From Vibrio anguillarum (GTDB taxonomy: Bacteria; Pseudomonadota; Gammaproteobacteria; Enterobacterales; Vibrionaceae), in the NCBI RefSeq assembly GCF_001989995.2, contig NZ_JAHGUP010000016.1:26155-90154 (forward strand): a stretch of 64,000 nt of DNA, written 5' to 3'. The position numbers and the translations under genes are program-made. This document shows positions 1 to 9,331 of the stretch, piece after piece. Position 1 is the first letter of the stretch. Every line of letters starts with the position of its first letter. Below the pieces are notes generated by a model that was not told the origin of the DNA, ran no database searches, and was given only the letters and a program-made list of their open reading frames with translations.

Positions 1-531
1 GACCAAAATCAGCGTTACGCGCTGACGATGGAGCGTCATTTAACCATTTACCCAATTGAAAAGCACAAATTGTTATTGGATGGATCGGCGATTATTGATG
101 AACTACTCTTTGAAACGGAAGAGCTTATTGCCGATAAAAATGTTATCCCGTTAAAACAATATGATTATGAAAAACGAATTTTGTTGGTCGATGATAACCA
201 CTCCTTACGTAGCTTCACCGCTCTGTTGCTAGAAAAGCAAGGGTATGAAGTACTGCAAGCGAGCGATGGGGAATTAGCATTACAAATGTTGGCCAATAAT
301 TCAATTGACTTGGTGTTAATGGATATTGAAATGCCGATTATGGATGGTATTTCGGCCACTTTATCTATCCGTTCATCCACCGCTTCTTACAGTAAAGTGC
401 CTATTATTGGGCACACGGGTGACAATAGCCCTTCAACGATAGAAAAAATCCGTACATCAGGAATGAATGATTACGTTTTAAAACCAGCGGATAAAACGCT
501 ATTGTTAAAAAAATTAAGTCACTGGATTTAA
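1..531 (+). CDS. cqsS: CqsS C-terminal receiver domain (gene cut by window start)
   Basis: This is the 3' end of a hybrid sensor kinase; the reading frame is open from base 1, so the kinase and membrane parts lie outside the window. The visible 176 residues hold a response-regulator receiver domain: a DD pair after an ILLV strand, the phosphoacceptor Asp in LVLMDIEMP (codon at 322-324), a conserved Thr in IGHTGD and a Lys in YVLKPAD. In Vibrio, CqsS senses CAI-1 and phosphorylates LuxU at low cell density. The assignment rests mainly on the convergent cqsA, which makes the CqsS ligand and is the usual neighbour. An unrelated hybrid kinase is possible but unlikely. Confidence 0.88.
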   Translation, partial: DQNQRYALTMERHLTIYPIEKHKLLLDGSAIIDELLFETEELIADKNVIPLKQYDYEKRILLVDDNHSLRSFTALLLEKQGYEVLQASDGELALQMLANNSIDLVLMDIEMPIMDGISATLSIRSSTASYSKVPIIGHTGDNSPSTIEKIRTSGMNDYVLKPADKTLLLKKLSHWI

Positions 532-558
532 TAACCCTAGGTAAACCCTAGGGTTATT
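530..558. terminator. Bidirectional terminator between cqsS and cqsA
   Basis: An 11-bp perfect inverted repeat (arms 530-540 and 548-558, loop of 7) with A-rich and T-rich ends lies between the convergent cqsS and cqsA genes, so it can end transcription from both sides. It overlaps the cqsS stop codon. Confidence 0.75.
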
Positions 559-617
559 CCTTACCTTATCCTTCTTATTTGAGATTGCACCATTGGTTTA
601 GTATGTCGATGCGTGAC

Positions 618-1799
618 TTACTTGAAATAGAGACTGCTATCATTTTGGGCCCTTTCACACACGGTTAATATGGTGTCAATTTGTGAGTCAGTGACATTAC
701 TATTTAACGAAAGCCGAATAATGTTTTTATTCTTTGAAGTGGCAGGCCTGCAAAAAACAGCACCAAATATTTGATTCTCTTCTAAATAATCGCGAACTTT
801 TTCTGTATTTCGTTCATCTCCGGTTTCTAGCGCTATGATTTGGGACTCACTTCGTACGCTTAGCCCTATACTATTTAGTCCACGACGCAGTGTGTGTGCA
901 TTGCGGTGCAACTGAGTTCTTTTAGAATCGGCTGATTTGATAATGTCCAATGTCGCTTCTAACGCTTCGACTTCATAAGGCAAAATAGTTGAACTAAAAA
1001 TAGCGGGATAACCCACAAAAGGGATACAGTGATTCACATTATTATTCGCCCAAATAGCGCCAGCGCGATACGCGAACGTTTTCGCAAGGCTAGCTGTAAT
1101 AAAGTCAACCTCTGCTGTTAACCCTAATTCACTGACAAGTCCTGCACCTTTTTCGCCATGTGTGCCAAGTGAATGCGACTCATCAACTAAAATGGCGCAT
1201 CCATACTCTTTGGCGATAGTGACCAAATCGGTGAGTGGTGCAATCGTACCTATAGTGCTGTAAATCGAATCAACCACAATGAGCCCTGGGCCGTGTCGAG
1301 CGATTAGTTTTTGCAAATGATCACAATTATTGTGCATGAATGGGTGAATATTGGCATTAGCGTAACGAGCACCTTCCCACATTGACATGTGAGCAAAAAA
1401 ATCAATGTAGACGTTACTTTGTGGCCCGCACACGGCTTGCAACAAGGCAGTATTAGCATTCCATCCTGATTGAGAAAGAAGGCAACTATCAAAGCCTACA
1501 AATTCTGCAAATTTCGTTTCTAATGAAGGTTTAGACTCTTCATCTTGTAGAAAAATAGCGGACATAAAAACACTATCATGTGTTTTATCGATGGCATTTT
1601 TCAGCCGTGCTTTAATTAATGGATGATCAGCCAAGCTTAAATAATCATTACTTTGTAACACTATGTCGTTTTTTGTTGGCCTTTTCCCTAGGACTAGATG
1701 TTTTCCGTTAGCATTTGCATTAATCAAATCATTGATAAAATAGTCAATTCTAGATTGTATAGAAGCCGGTAGTTCGTGTTTCCACTTACGTGAATTCAT
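618..1799 (-). CDS. cqsA: CAI-1 autoinducer synthase CqsA
   Basis: A PLP-dependent alpha-oxoamine synthase of 393 residues (V. cholerae CqsA is about 389). It condenses an acyl-CoA with an amino-acid substrate to make the CAI-1 precursor. The PLP lysine is K240 in [10 protein letters not shown]; the conserved [12 protein letters not shown] segment (about 204-215) holds the cofactor-binding Asp and His. The phrases [15 protein letters not shown] and [11 protein letters not shown] match CqsA as I remember it, and many other positions differ. It converges on the receptor gene cqsS, forming the usual signal-receptor pair in the cytoplasm and inner membrane. Confidence 0.95.
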   Translation of the reverse strand: MNSRKWKHELPASIQSRIDYFINDLINANANGKHLVLGKRPTKNDIVLQSNDYLSLADHPLIKARLKNAIDKTHDSVFMSAIFLQDEESKPSLETKFAEFVGFDSCLLSQSGWNANTALLQAVCGPQSNVYIDFFAHMSMWEGARYANANIHPFMHNNCDHLQKLIARHGPGLIVVDSIYSTIGTIAPLTDLVTIAKEYGCAILVDESHSLGTHGEKGAGLVSELGLTAEVDFITASLAKTFAYRAGAIWANNNVNHCIPFVGYPAIFSSTILPYEVEALEATLDIIKSADSKRTQLHRNAHTLRRGLNSIGLSVRSESQIIALETGDERNTEKVRDYLEENQIFGAVFCRPATSKNKNIIRLSLNSNVTDSQIDTILTVCERAQNDSSLYFK

Positions 1800-1998
1800 G
1801 GTTATATCCTTTATATGTTTTTAATTAAATGCCAGCTGACAAAGGATATATTGAATATTAATTTAAAATTGTCACGAGTGAGTTTTTATTATTTTGGCTG
1901 CTATTGCAAATTAAGGTATAGTGTCTTTTATATTGTTCGTCATTGCCTAGGCTTATCCAGCCCTAATTAATTTTTAATTAAAGATAAATATTAGGTTT

Positions 1999-2973
1999 TT
2001 ATTTATTAGCAAATAATTCAGGCCAATACATTTTTATATAACCAATAGAAACCCAAACGACTAAGAAAGTAGCAATAGTCAATTCAAATAACCCAAATTG
2101 ATGTAACCAGTGCCATTGCGGGTACTGTCCTTCAAAGAAGGTGGTTAAACGATGCATGGCGATAGCACTGATGACAGAAGGGAAGGTCACAGCAGCAATA
2201 GACGGTTGAAACTTGAGCCTGAGCAGACGGATATAGCAAAGGTAAATAAGCAGTGTCATGGTGATGGCAATGCCAGCCAGTGCGCCTGTTAATATTGGAT
2301 CAGGATGAGGGAAGTTGACCAAATACGTCGCGAGGGTGAGGTTAATAGGTGCAGCCATAATCGCGAGTGTTGGGCGTGCGCGTTTAGGTAACATTCCAGC
2401 AAACACCAAACGATATAACACTAACGGCAGCATAAAAAAATAGATAGCGATACAGACAGAGACGAGTGTTTCTGAAAAGACAGTGTGGCCAAATTGCGTG
2501 CCAGCGAGCGAGCTACTGATTAACCCAACCGGATAAAGAAACCAGCTTGGTACAATATGGCTGATTTTAAAGTTCATGGCCTGAAAACTGAAGAAAAGCA
2601 GCATCATGGTGAAGTGCAGCAAGAGCGCGGTAAACCAAATAGGATAAGCAATCATCGGTGAAATTAAAGCGAGATAATCACTTAGGATCAGTAAAGTCAT
2701 GCTCATTGGAGCCATCAAGCTACCTGAAAGAGGGTGGCGAATGTCCTCCATGAATGTCTTGAAGCTGGTGAGGTATTTTAGCAAGACAGGCAGCAGTAAT
2801 AATGCACCGAGCAGTGCCAAATAGGGGCGAATAATGAGACCGACCGAGGGAATATAAAGCGCCCACGCATGCCCGAGGCTGATCACACCTAATGCTAGCG
2901 CCGCTTGAGAGGGCGGTGTGCTTTGTACTTGAATTAACCTTTTCCAGTTCAACGATAAACTCCATGTCATCAT
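1999..2973 (-). CDS. TDT-family (TehA/SLAC1-like) membrane transporter
   Basis: A 324-residue, strongly hydrophobic protein with about ten predicted membrane helices and short loops, the size and pattern of the tellurite-resistance/dicarboxylate transporter (TDT) family, which includes TehA and plant SLAC1 anion channels. The segment HPLSGSLMAPMSM near residue 80 resembles the family's early conserved helix. The substrate cannot be read from the sequence; anions or small acids are likely. The start has two adjacent ATGs and only a weak ribosome-binding site. It lies between clcA and cqsA on the same strand, but gaps of 150-200 bp argue for separate transcription. Confidence 0.75.
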   Translation of the reverse strand: MMTWSLSLNWKRLIQVQSTPPSQAALALGVISLGHAWALYIPSVGLIIRPYLALLGALLLLPVLLKYLTSFKTFMEDIRHPLSGSLMAPMSMTLLILSDYLALISPMIAYPIWFTALLLHFTMMLLFFSFQAMNFKISHIVPSWFLYPVGLISSSLAGTQFGHTVFSETLVSVCIAIYFFMLPLVLYRLVFAGMLPKRARPTLAIMAAPINLTLATYLVNFPHPDPILTGALAGIAITMTLLIYLCYIRLLRLKFQPSIAAVTFPSVISAIAMHRLTTFFEGQYPQWHWLHQFGLFELTIATFLVVWVSIGYIKMYWPELFANK

Positions 2974-3121
2974 TTGCTCTAGAAAATGAATAATGTATTT
3001 CTAGCAGCCAGCAAACGAGCGCATTATCAAGTTTATCGAGTTGTGGTGCAACATCTCACCTTCTAATTTGTTACTTAGACATAACAATTCGCAGCGGAGT
3101 CAATATTCATGAGTCTCACGA

Positions 3122-4519
3122 TTACTCTTTTGGTGGAAGATCTTGTTGTTGCAGCTTGGCATTTTTCAAGGTGCGATGAAGCAACTGGCTATAAATGGGT
3201 TGGCCGCCAAGTAATTGAGCGAAAATAACCGCGCCAAGGCTAGTAATAATCAGCGGTAAAATTAAATAATAATTATTGGTCATTTCAATAACTAACAAAA
3301 TACCTGTAATGGGTGCGCGAACCGTTGCGGCAAACAGTGCACCCATGCCTGCAATGGCGAACATTCCTGGGTCAATCGCTAATTGTGGTAACAGTTCTTG
3401 CGCAATCAGGCCAAAGGCGTAGCCAAACAGCGTGCCTAATGCCAGCATTGGCGCAAAAATCCCGCCCGGAGCACCAGAACCAAAGCAGATCAAGGTGGTA
3501 AAAATACGACCAATGAACAAAAGCAGCAAGATAGCGGCACCATAGTCACCATTGGTGATATTAGGGATCAGTGAGATGCCACCCCCAGTCAATTCAGGAA
3601 TATACAATAAAGTTAAGCCAAAACAGCCTCCCAATAGTGAACCCGTGAGTAAATATCGCTTACGATCATTGCGATGAATTCTGGCAAAAATATCTTGTGA
3701 TAGTGTGATTAAACGGTTGAATAGCACACCGAAAATACCAAACAGTCCCCCAAGCAGCAGAAACAGCCACAGTGAAGCCAGCTCTGGTGCTTGATATTGC
3801 GGCATCTGGATCACAGCATGTTGGCCATTAATCACTCGAAAGACGATATTTGCCGCCACCGCAGAGACAATGACGGCACGTACTGAAATGAGGGTATAGC
3901 GAAACTGCGGGCGCATCTCCTCTATCACAAACATGATGCCCGCCAGCGGCGCATTAAATGCGGCAGCTAAGCCTCCAGCTGCGCCAGACGCTAAGAGTGA
4001 GTGGCGGGTATCATCATTTTTGATGCGGAAAATATCCGACACCATTCGGCCAATGGCTCCCCCCATTTGAACCGTGGGCCCTTCACGTCCTAAAACCATC
4101 CCAGAACCTAACGCGCCCATACCGCCAAAAAACTTCACTGGTAGTACTCGCCACCAACGAACGGGGCGCATACCATCCATCGCGCCTTCAATTTCAGGAA
4201 TGCCAGAACCAGCGGCTTCGGGCGCAAAACGGTGTACAAGGAAATAACCAATAAATGCCAACGCCGCGCTGATAAGAAAAGCAGCCAGCCAAAGTGGCAG
4301 TATGCTGCCAATCTCACTTCTCAACCATTCGGTGCGTGTTTCCGAAACCAAGTGCACAGCGGCTTCAAAGTAAGTACCAATAATCCCAGCAAGAATACCG
4401 ACAATGAGCGAAAGAAAAAGGATTGAGAGTGGTGTTTTGTCCTTCGAGAGAAATTGGTTAATCGTATCTTTTGGAACTTTTGCAAGCAGTGACTGTTTCA
4501 ATCTCTCTCTTTTGGTCAT
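3122..4519 (-). CDS. clcA: H+/Cl- exchange transporter ClcA
   Basis: A 465-residue CLC-type antiporter. The signature elements are in place: GSGIP at 104-108 (Cl- coordination), GREGP at 144-148 with the gating glutamate E146 (E148 in E. coli), the EEMRPQFRY segment with E201 matching the inner proton glutamate E203, and GAPGGIFAPML further on. It exchanges chloride for protons across the inner membrane and in enterics and Vibrio helps acid resistance. A long charged N-terminal helix precedes the first membrane helix, as in E. coli ClcA. It is transcribed alone; the 490-bp region upstream holds a separate structured element. Confidence 0.95.
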   Translation of the reverse strand: MTKRERLKQSLLAKVPKDTINQFLSKDKTPLSILFLSLIVGILAGIIGTYFEAAVHLVSETRTEWLRSEIGSILPLWLAAFLISAALAFIGYFLVHRFAPEAAGSGIPEIEGAMDGMRPVRWWRVLPVKFFGGMGALGSGMVLGREGPTVQMGGAIGRMVSDIFRIKNDDTRHSLLASGAAGGLAAAFNAPLAGIMFVIEEMRPQFRYTLISVRAVIVSAVAANIVFRVINGQHAVIQMPQYQAPELASLWLFLLLGGLFGIFGVLFNRLITLSQDIFARIHRNDRKRYLLTGSLLGGCFGLTLLYIPELTGGGISLIPNITNGDYGAAILLLLFIGRIFTTLICFGSGAPGGIFAPMLALGTLFGYAFGLIAQELLPQLAIDPGMFAIAGMGALFAATVRAPITGILLVIEMTNNYYLILPLIITSLGAVIFAQLLGGQPIYSQLLHRTLKNAKLQQQDLPPKE

Positions 4520-4810
4520 GTAAAAAAGGGCCTCGATTGGTAAAATGTGAACATATTTTGTTACAGAATTATACGCGCCAAAGTGATTAACTATAGCGTC
4601 AAAGCTGCAATGTAGATTTCCATATCTGGAAGATAGAGAGATTCTCTACTAAAAACGAGATCTGAGTTAAAAATGAGTTAAAAAACAGAGATTGAACCTT
4701 GCTAAGCCAGCCAAATGAACCATAGTTAAAGCGTAAGGCAGATTCAGATATCGTACAGGGAGGAATTCAAGCCTTACCTACAATTTGGATGGAATCAGCA
4801 ATATTTCAAT

Positions 4811-4914
4811 TCTATGTCCTCGTTTATGATCGGGTTGCATCTATAGTCCTCCCGATTCGCGAACTCACGATTGAGTTACGAGGGGAAAGGCGCGCTCACC
4901 GTAGTGCGCCTTTT
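4811..4914 (+). ncRNA. Candidate structured RNA (three-way junction plus terminator hairpin)
   Basis: The only notable content of the 492-bp gap 4520-5011. A closing stem (CCTCG 4818-4822 with CGAGG 4879-4883) encloses two hairpins, ATCGGG/CCCGAT (4829-4834 with 4851-4856) and AACTCA/TGAGTT (4862-4867 with 4872-4877). Three bases later an 11-bp hairpin (4886-4896 with 4903-4913, one G-T pair) runs into T4911-4914. This is the layout of a short terminated RNA or of an aptamer with an expression hairpin, about 100 bp before the CobW gene. I do not recognise it as a known riboswitch class. A 73-codon frame across it has no ribosome-binding site and is not called. Confidence 0.4.
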
Positions 4915-5011
4915 GTCGCTTATGTACCTCGGCTCATTGTTGCCTGTCTAACTGGCAAACCATGCACTGGCTTCTTATTTCGGTATATACTGCCGCAAAA
5001 GGAGTGCTGAC

Positions 5012-5998
5012 ATGACAAAAAAAGTACCAACTAACATTATTACCGGTTTTCTTGGTGTAGGAAAAACGACGGCCATTTTGAATTTATTGAAGAATAAACC
5101 TGCTGATGAAACGTGGGCGGTGTTAGTTAATGAGTTTGGAGAAATTGGTATTGATGGGGCGATGATGTCTGACCAAGGCGCGCTGATCAAAGAAGTACCG
5201 GGCGGCTGTATGTGCTGTACCGCGGGTGTTCCTATGTCTGTTGGAATTAACGCCTTACTTAGGCAAAAACCCGATCGTCTATTAATTGAGCCAACAGGGC
5301 TTGGACACCCTAAACAAGTGGTGGCGACTTTAACTTCTGATCAATATGCACCGTATGTCGATTTAAAAGCCACGATCACTTTAGTGGATCCGCGCAACTT
5401 GCGTAATGAAAAATACACATCCAACCAAAATTTTAATGACCAATTGGCCAGTGGTGATGTGGTGATTGGCAGCAAAGTGGATCAATGCACTAGTGCTGAT
5501 GTGGATGCGTTTAATGACTGGGTAACTGATCAATCACCCGCGAAGATTTTTAGCAAGTTAGTCAAGCAAGGTGAGTTGCCTTTAGAATTATTAGATATTG
5601 AACGTCTTCACGGCGCAGCTTCTACTCATATTGAAGCGCATCACCATCATCATGCTTCGTTAGAACCACAGTTTGCCTTACAGCCGGGTAAAGCGTTTGT
5701 GCGCAAAGAAAATCGGGGCCAAGGTTATTTCAGTTGTGGTTGGTTAATCGGCGCTGAATACCATTTTGATTTTGATGAGCTCTTTTCTATGCTGAGTGCC
5801 CTGACCGCTGAGCGTGTTAAGGCGGTCGTCAATACCGATAAAGGATGTTACGCCTTCAACATCAACCAAGGAGTCGTTTCAGTGAATGAGATGAGCTTAG
5901 AAGGGTTTGAATCACGCTTAGAAGTGATTGACTCACAGCTCATGCCATGGGATCAACTCGAAGCGGTATTGCTGAAATTGGCGGGTATCTCTCAATAG
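5012..5998 (+). CDS. CobW/YjiA-family metallochaperone GTPase
   Basis: A 328-residue G3E-family P-loop GTPase. The Walker A loop GFLGVGKT is at 12-19, the metal-binding CxCC motif at C66-C69 in GGCMCCTAG, and the EPTGLGHP element at 93-100. A histidine-rich stretch (about 206-214, five consecutive His) links the GTPase domain to the C-terminal CobW_C domain. Proteins of this family insert or traffic zinc, cobalt or other metals using GTP. Closest in form to E. coli YjiA; the metal cannot be told from the sequence. The start has a good AAAGGAG ribosome-binding site. The upstream structured element could control it. Confidence 0.85.
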   Translation: MTKKVPTNIITGFLGVGKTTAILNLLKNKPADETWAVLVNEFGEIGIDGAMMSDQGALIKEVPGGCMCCTAGVPMSVGINALLRQKPDRLLIEPTGLGHPKQVVATLTSDQYAPYVDLKATITLVDPRNLRNEKYTSNQNFNDQLASGDVVIGSKVDQCTSADVDAFNDWVTDQSPAKIFSKLVKQGELPLELLDIERLHGAASTHIEAHHHHHASLEPQFALQPGKAFVRKENRGQGYFSCGWLIGAEYHFDFDELFSMLSALTAERVKAVVNTDKGCYAFNINQGVVSVNEMSLEGFESRLEVIDSQLMPWDQLEAVLLKLAGISQ

Positions 5999-6046
5999 GA
6001 TCCAAAGAAAAAACCAACAAAGAAAGAACAAAGAAAAAATGAACTA

Positions 6047-6078
6047 AGAAAGGCGAACTGGAACGGCTTCGTCTTTCT
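6047..6078. terminator. Possible terminator between convergent genes
   Basis: An imperfect 10-position inverted repeat (6047-6056 with 6069-6078, one mismatch) lies between the converging CobW gene and the ABC efflux operon. It ends in CTTTCTCG rather than a clean T run, so confidence is modest. Confidence 0.4.
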
Positions 6079-6115
6079 CGTTCACTTTATAACTTCTTAT
6101 AATGCGTTGAGCTAT

Positions 6116-6835
6116 TTATGGCTGCCTTGTTGCGTGATCAACGCGTTCATCAGATAAAATCTGCCCATCTTTGATATTCACTATTCTGTGAGTTCGCTTC
6201 GCTAATGCGAGATCGTGAGTGACGACAATAAGCGTTCGTCCTTCTTGATGAAGCTCATTGAACAGGGCTTCAATTTCAGCGCCTGATTTTGAATCTAACG
6301 CACCTGTCGGTTCGTCGGCTAAGATAATTTGCGGATCATTGACTAACGCGCGCGCAATCGCCACCCGCTGTTTTTGCCCCCCCGAGAGCTGGTTGGGTTT
6401 ATGCTGCATGCGATCGCCAAGCCCCACTTTTTCTAATAGTGTTGCTGCACGTGCTCGGCGCTCTTTTAATTTTACTCCGCGATAGACCAAGGGTAGGGCA
6501 ACGTTATCGAGAGCATTAGCGTATTCGAGCAGGTTGAAACTTTGAAAAACAAAGCCAATTTTTTGATTACGAATATGAGCCAATTGATGGCTGCTGAGCG
6601 AGGCGACCGCCTTGTCGTCCAACTGATATTCACCCGATGTAGGAACATCCAAGCAACCGAGGATATTCATTAAGGTTGATTTACCCGAGCCTGATGGCCC
6701 TAGAATAGAGAGAAATTCGCCTTTTTGAATCGATAGCGAAACGCCGTCTAATGCTTTGACCAACTCTTCACCACTGCGATAGTGCTTGCTGATATTGGTC
6801 AATTGAACAAGGTTTGGTAAGTTTTGTTTATTCAC
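6116..6835 (-). CDS. ABC transporter ATP-binding protein (MacB/LolD type)
   Basis: A 239-residue ATPase, last gene of the efflux operon. Walker A is GPSGSGKS (46-53), the Q-loop FVFQSFNLL follows, then the [15 protein letters not shown] signature and Walker [17 protein letters not shown] with the D-loop and the switch His in VVTHD. The A-loop tyrosine is in KHYRSGEE. This set of phrases is typical of the MacB/LolD/FtsE group that drives mechanotransmission rather than translocation. Its start overlaps the preceding permease gene by 8 bp, so the two are probably translationally coupled. It should energise the two separate permeases encoded just before it. Confidence 0.93.
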   Translation of the reverse strand: MNKQNLPNLVQLTNISKHYRSGEELVKALDGVSLSIQKGEFLSILGPSGSGKSTLMNILGCLDVPTSGEYQLDDKAVASLSSHQLAHIRNQKIGFVFQSFNLLEYANALDNVALPLVYRGVKLKERRARAATLLEKVGLGDRMQHKPNQLSGGQKQRVAIARALVNDPQIILADEPTGALDSKSGAEIEALFNELHQEGRTLIVVTHDLALAKRTHRIVNIKDGQILSDERVDHATRQP

Positions 6836-8111
6836 TTTGTAATGCCTCTAATGGCGTAATGCTAGCCGCGCGATTGGCGGGAAACCACGCGGCAATCACA
6901 CCGACAATCGCCAGCGCCGCGATCACAAGAAAGACAATCGAAAACGACAGTTCGGGTAAGGGTTTCCCTAATTGCTCAAACAGCATATTGCCTTCTAAGG
7001 GAGCGTATCTTAATAAGGTGATCAGCCCGTAAGTGGATCCTAAGCCAGCTAAACCGCCAAGTGACATCGTGAGCAAGGCTTGCACTAAATAATGGAGTTT
7101 GATAGTGGTTGGCGTAGCTCCGACGGCCATTCGTACACCGATGTCTCGCGTGGATCGTTTTACCGTGGCGTACATGACATTGGCAATACCAATGCCTGCT
7201 ACGCCGAGGGTAATAAGCCCAATAATGCCCAAAAAGCCTTGTAGACCGAATAAGAAACGGCGCATGCTTTTTTGCCTCAATAGCATGTCTTCGACTTGCA
7301 AGAGCTGCGTGTCTGAAGCACTGGCACCGTACTTTCTGGCGATCACTTGCTTAATCACTTGCGCGGCTTTTTCGCGATCAACCGTGGCATTGAGCTGCAC
7401 ATTGATCGCTGCAATCGCTGCGTTGGGGTTAAAACGTTGCCAAGTGCGAAAAGGCACAAATACCGCGTAGTCAATAGGGGTTCCTTGTTCTACCTCTGCA
7501 CTTGTCTGCGCTATCACGCCGATAACGGTAAAGTTTTCATCACCTATTTTTATCAATTGACCTACAGGGTTTATGCTCAGCGTCTGGGGTTCCAGCCAAC
7601 TCCAACCATCCTCAGAATTGAACAATTGCACTGCGGCGTTATAACCGAGTACAACCACTTTACGCTGCTGTTGATTATCGAGCGGGTTGATCCATCGCCC
7701 TCCTTTGGCTATCTCAATACCAGTTAAAGACTGATATTCTGGGTTAACCGCTAGTGGGCGCTGCCAGGTGCCATTGTCTTGATTGCTGACGCGTTTATCC
7801 CATTGTGCGCTGACTTCAGCGCGTTGGATAAAGGGCAGTGCGCGAACAAGCTCAACATCATCCGCTTGCAAAGAGAGGGCTTTCCCTTCAAAAAAGCGTC
7901 CGGCGGTCTGGCTGGCATAACCCCCGGTCACATAGAGTAAATTGCCATTGCCACTTTGTGATGAGCGTGTCAGCCCTTGGCGTAATCCTTCGCCTGTTGC
8001 GAGCATGGTGGCGATGCAAAGTGTGCCCCAAGCCACCGCTAAAATAGTGAGTAGCAAGCGTAGTTTTTCGGCCGCCATCTCTTGATAAATTTGCCTGATA
8101 GGTAACATCAT
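6828..8111 (-). CDS. MacB/FtsX-type ABC permease (second of a pair)
   Basis: A 427-residue permease: an N-terminal membrane helix (about 20-40), a large periplasmic MacB_PCD-like domain, then three C-terminal helices of the FtsX domain with the family phrase TRDIGVRMAVGATP. The frame is open a further 49 codons upstream, but that stretch lies inside the preceding gene; the ATG at 8111 sits 2 bp after its stop and begins MMLPIRQIYQEM, as expected for the family. With its neighbour it should form a permease heterodimer in the inner membrane. There is no fused ATPase domain, unlike MacB itself. Confidence 0.88.
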   Translation of the reverse strand: MMLPIRQIYQEMAAEKLRLLLTILAVAWGTLCIATMLATGEGLRQGLTRSSQSGNGNLLYVTGGYASQTAGRFFEGKALSLQADDVELVRALPFIQRAEVSAQWDKRVSNQDNGTWQRPLAVNPEYQSLTGIEIAKGGRWINPLDNQQQRKVVVLGYNAAVQLFNSEDGWSWLEPQTLSINPVGQLIKIGDENFTVIGVIAQTSAEVEQGTPIDYAVFVPFRTWQRFNPNAAIAAINVQLNATVDREKAAQVIKQVIARKYGASASDTQLLQVEDMLLRQKSMRRFLFGLQGFLGIIGLITLGVAGIGIANVMYATVKRSTRDIGVRMAVGATPTTIKLHYLVQALLTMSLGGLAGLGSTYGLITLLRYAPLEGNMLFEQLGKPLPELSFSIVFLVIAALAIVGVIAAWFPANRAASITPLEALQSE

Positions 8112-8113
8112 TA

Positions 8114-9331
8114 TTAAGCCCTCGCACTTAATGCGATGACGGGGGTGAGATTGGCGGCACGCTTTGCTGGGAAATAAGCAGCCAGCAGTGCAAACAACGT
8201 GGTGACGAGCAGTGACCAGCCTAGAGCTGGCACAGTGATGACTGGTTCGCCGAGCCAATCAGGTAAGCCGATGTAATTCAGTAATCGCACCACCAGATAG
8301 GAGAGGAGCATTCCGAACACTGCACCTAATGCCACTAGCAACCCACCTTCTAAAATAAACTGGCGCAAAATGATCTTCGGTGTTGCGCCAATGGCTAAAC
8401 GCACACCAATTTCCCGCGTTCTTTCCGTGACAGAAAGGAACATGATATTGGCGACGCCCAAAGCGCCGACCGCAAGCGTCATCGCTCCACTTGCCCCTAA
8501 AAATAGTTGTATACCTCGAAACAAGGCATTGAAAAATTGAGCGCCGCTGCTGAAGTCCGGTAGGTTTATGGCCTCAGTATCGCTCGGATCAAAATGTTTC
8601 TGTTTGGCGAAGAAAGAGAGGATGTTCATGCGCAATACCGCTGCTGGTATCCCTGCGGCGGGCTGCACAAGGAAAAATTCAGGCTCACTTTGCCAAAGAT
8701 CAGTAAAAGCGCTGCTTGGGATCATCACTTGGCTGTTTTCATTGTTTATAGAAATGCCCCCTTCTTGCTGCTGAGTAATGCCGACAACCGAGAAGGGAAT
8801 GGTATTGACTTTGATCGTATCACCAATAGATAGCTGACCAACTTGTGCCAACTGCCAACCAACCACCGCAATTCGGGAATGGTTTTGCTGATCGCTGGCG
8901 TGAATGCCGCGTGACCCCGCGGTCAGTTGCAAGTTGCGCAATGCTAAAAATTGAGAGTCGATCCCGCTGACGTAACCGGGAAGCATTCGGCCTTTTACAT
9001 TCGTCACTTTAGCATCCCATTTTCCGTAGATAACTGATAAGGCGCTGATGTTTGGGTGCTGTGCCAAAGCGCGCATTTCCGGCTCTGAAAGGGTAATCGC
9101 TCGTCTTGCCGCAAGGCCTTGCCATGGTTTGGTGGTTTGACTGGGGAAAGCCATCTGTGTATCACTCATTAACAGCGCGAAAGATTGTGTATTGACGCGA
9201 TAAAATCCTTCACCTAAGGCAACGAGTACTAAAACCGAAACAATACCCCAAACGATAGCAATGACCGCGAGGGCGCTGCGTAGCCGATGGGCAAGCAGCG
9301 TTTGCACGACTTGCTGTAGGCTTGAGATCAT
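8114..9331 (-). CDS. MacB/FtsX-type ABC permease (first of a pair)
   Basis: A 405-residue permease of the same topology as its downstream partner: a first helix near residues 17-40, a periplasmic domain of about 230 residues and a C-terminal FtsX domain with TERTREIGVRLAIGATP. Sequence identity to the partner is limited outside this motif, so the pair are old paralogues forming a heterodimer. The start codon overlaps the stop of the TolC-like gene (ATGA, 9328-9331), indicating translational coupling. Substrate unknown; families of this architecture export macrolides, peptides or lipid-like compounds. Confidence 0.88.
   Translation of the reverse strand: MISSLQQVVQTLLAHRLRSALAVIAIVWGIVSVLVLVALGEGFYRVNTQSFALLMSDTQMAFPSQTTKPWQGLAARRAITLSEPEMRALAQHPNISALSVIYGKWDAKVTNVKGRMLPGYVSGIDSQFLALRNLQLTAGSRGIHASDQQNHSRIAVVGWQLAQVGQLSIGDTIKVNTIPFSVVGITQQQEGGISINNENSQVMIPSSAFTDLWQSEPEFFLVQPAAGIPAAVLRMNILSFFAKQKHFDPSDTEAINLPDFSSGAQFFNALFRGIQLFLGASGAMTLAVGALGVANIMFLSVTERTREIGVRLAIGATPKIILRQFILEGGLLVALGAVFGMLLSYLVVRLLNYIGLPDWLGEPVITVPALGWSLLVTTLFALLAAYFPAKRAANLTPVIALSARA

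Noticed and set aside
4789..5010. 73-codon open frame covering the structured element before the CobW gene
   Set aside because: No ribosome-binding site, composition unlike a protein gene, and it runs across three perfect hairpins and the promoter zone of the next gene.
7099..7727. Plus-strand frames of 123 and 126 codons opposite the efflux permease
   Set aside because: They are antisense shadows of a well-supported permease gene with no ribosome-binding sites or family resemblance.
8112..8258. 49-codon N-terminal extension of the second permease
   Set aside because: It lies within the preceding permease gene, is basic and unlike the family; the ATG at 8111 fits spacing and homology.
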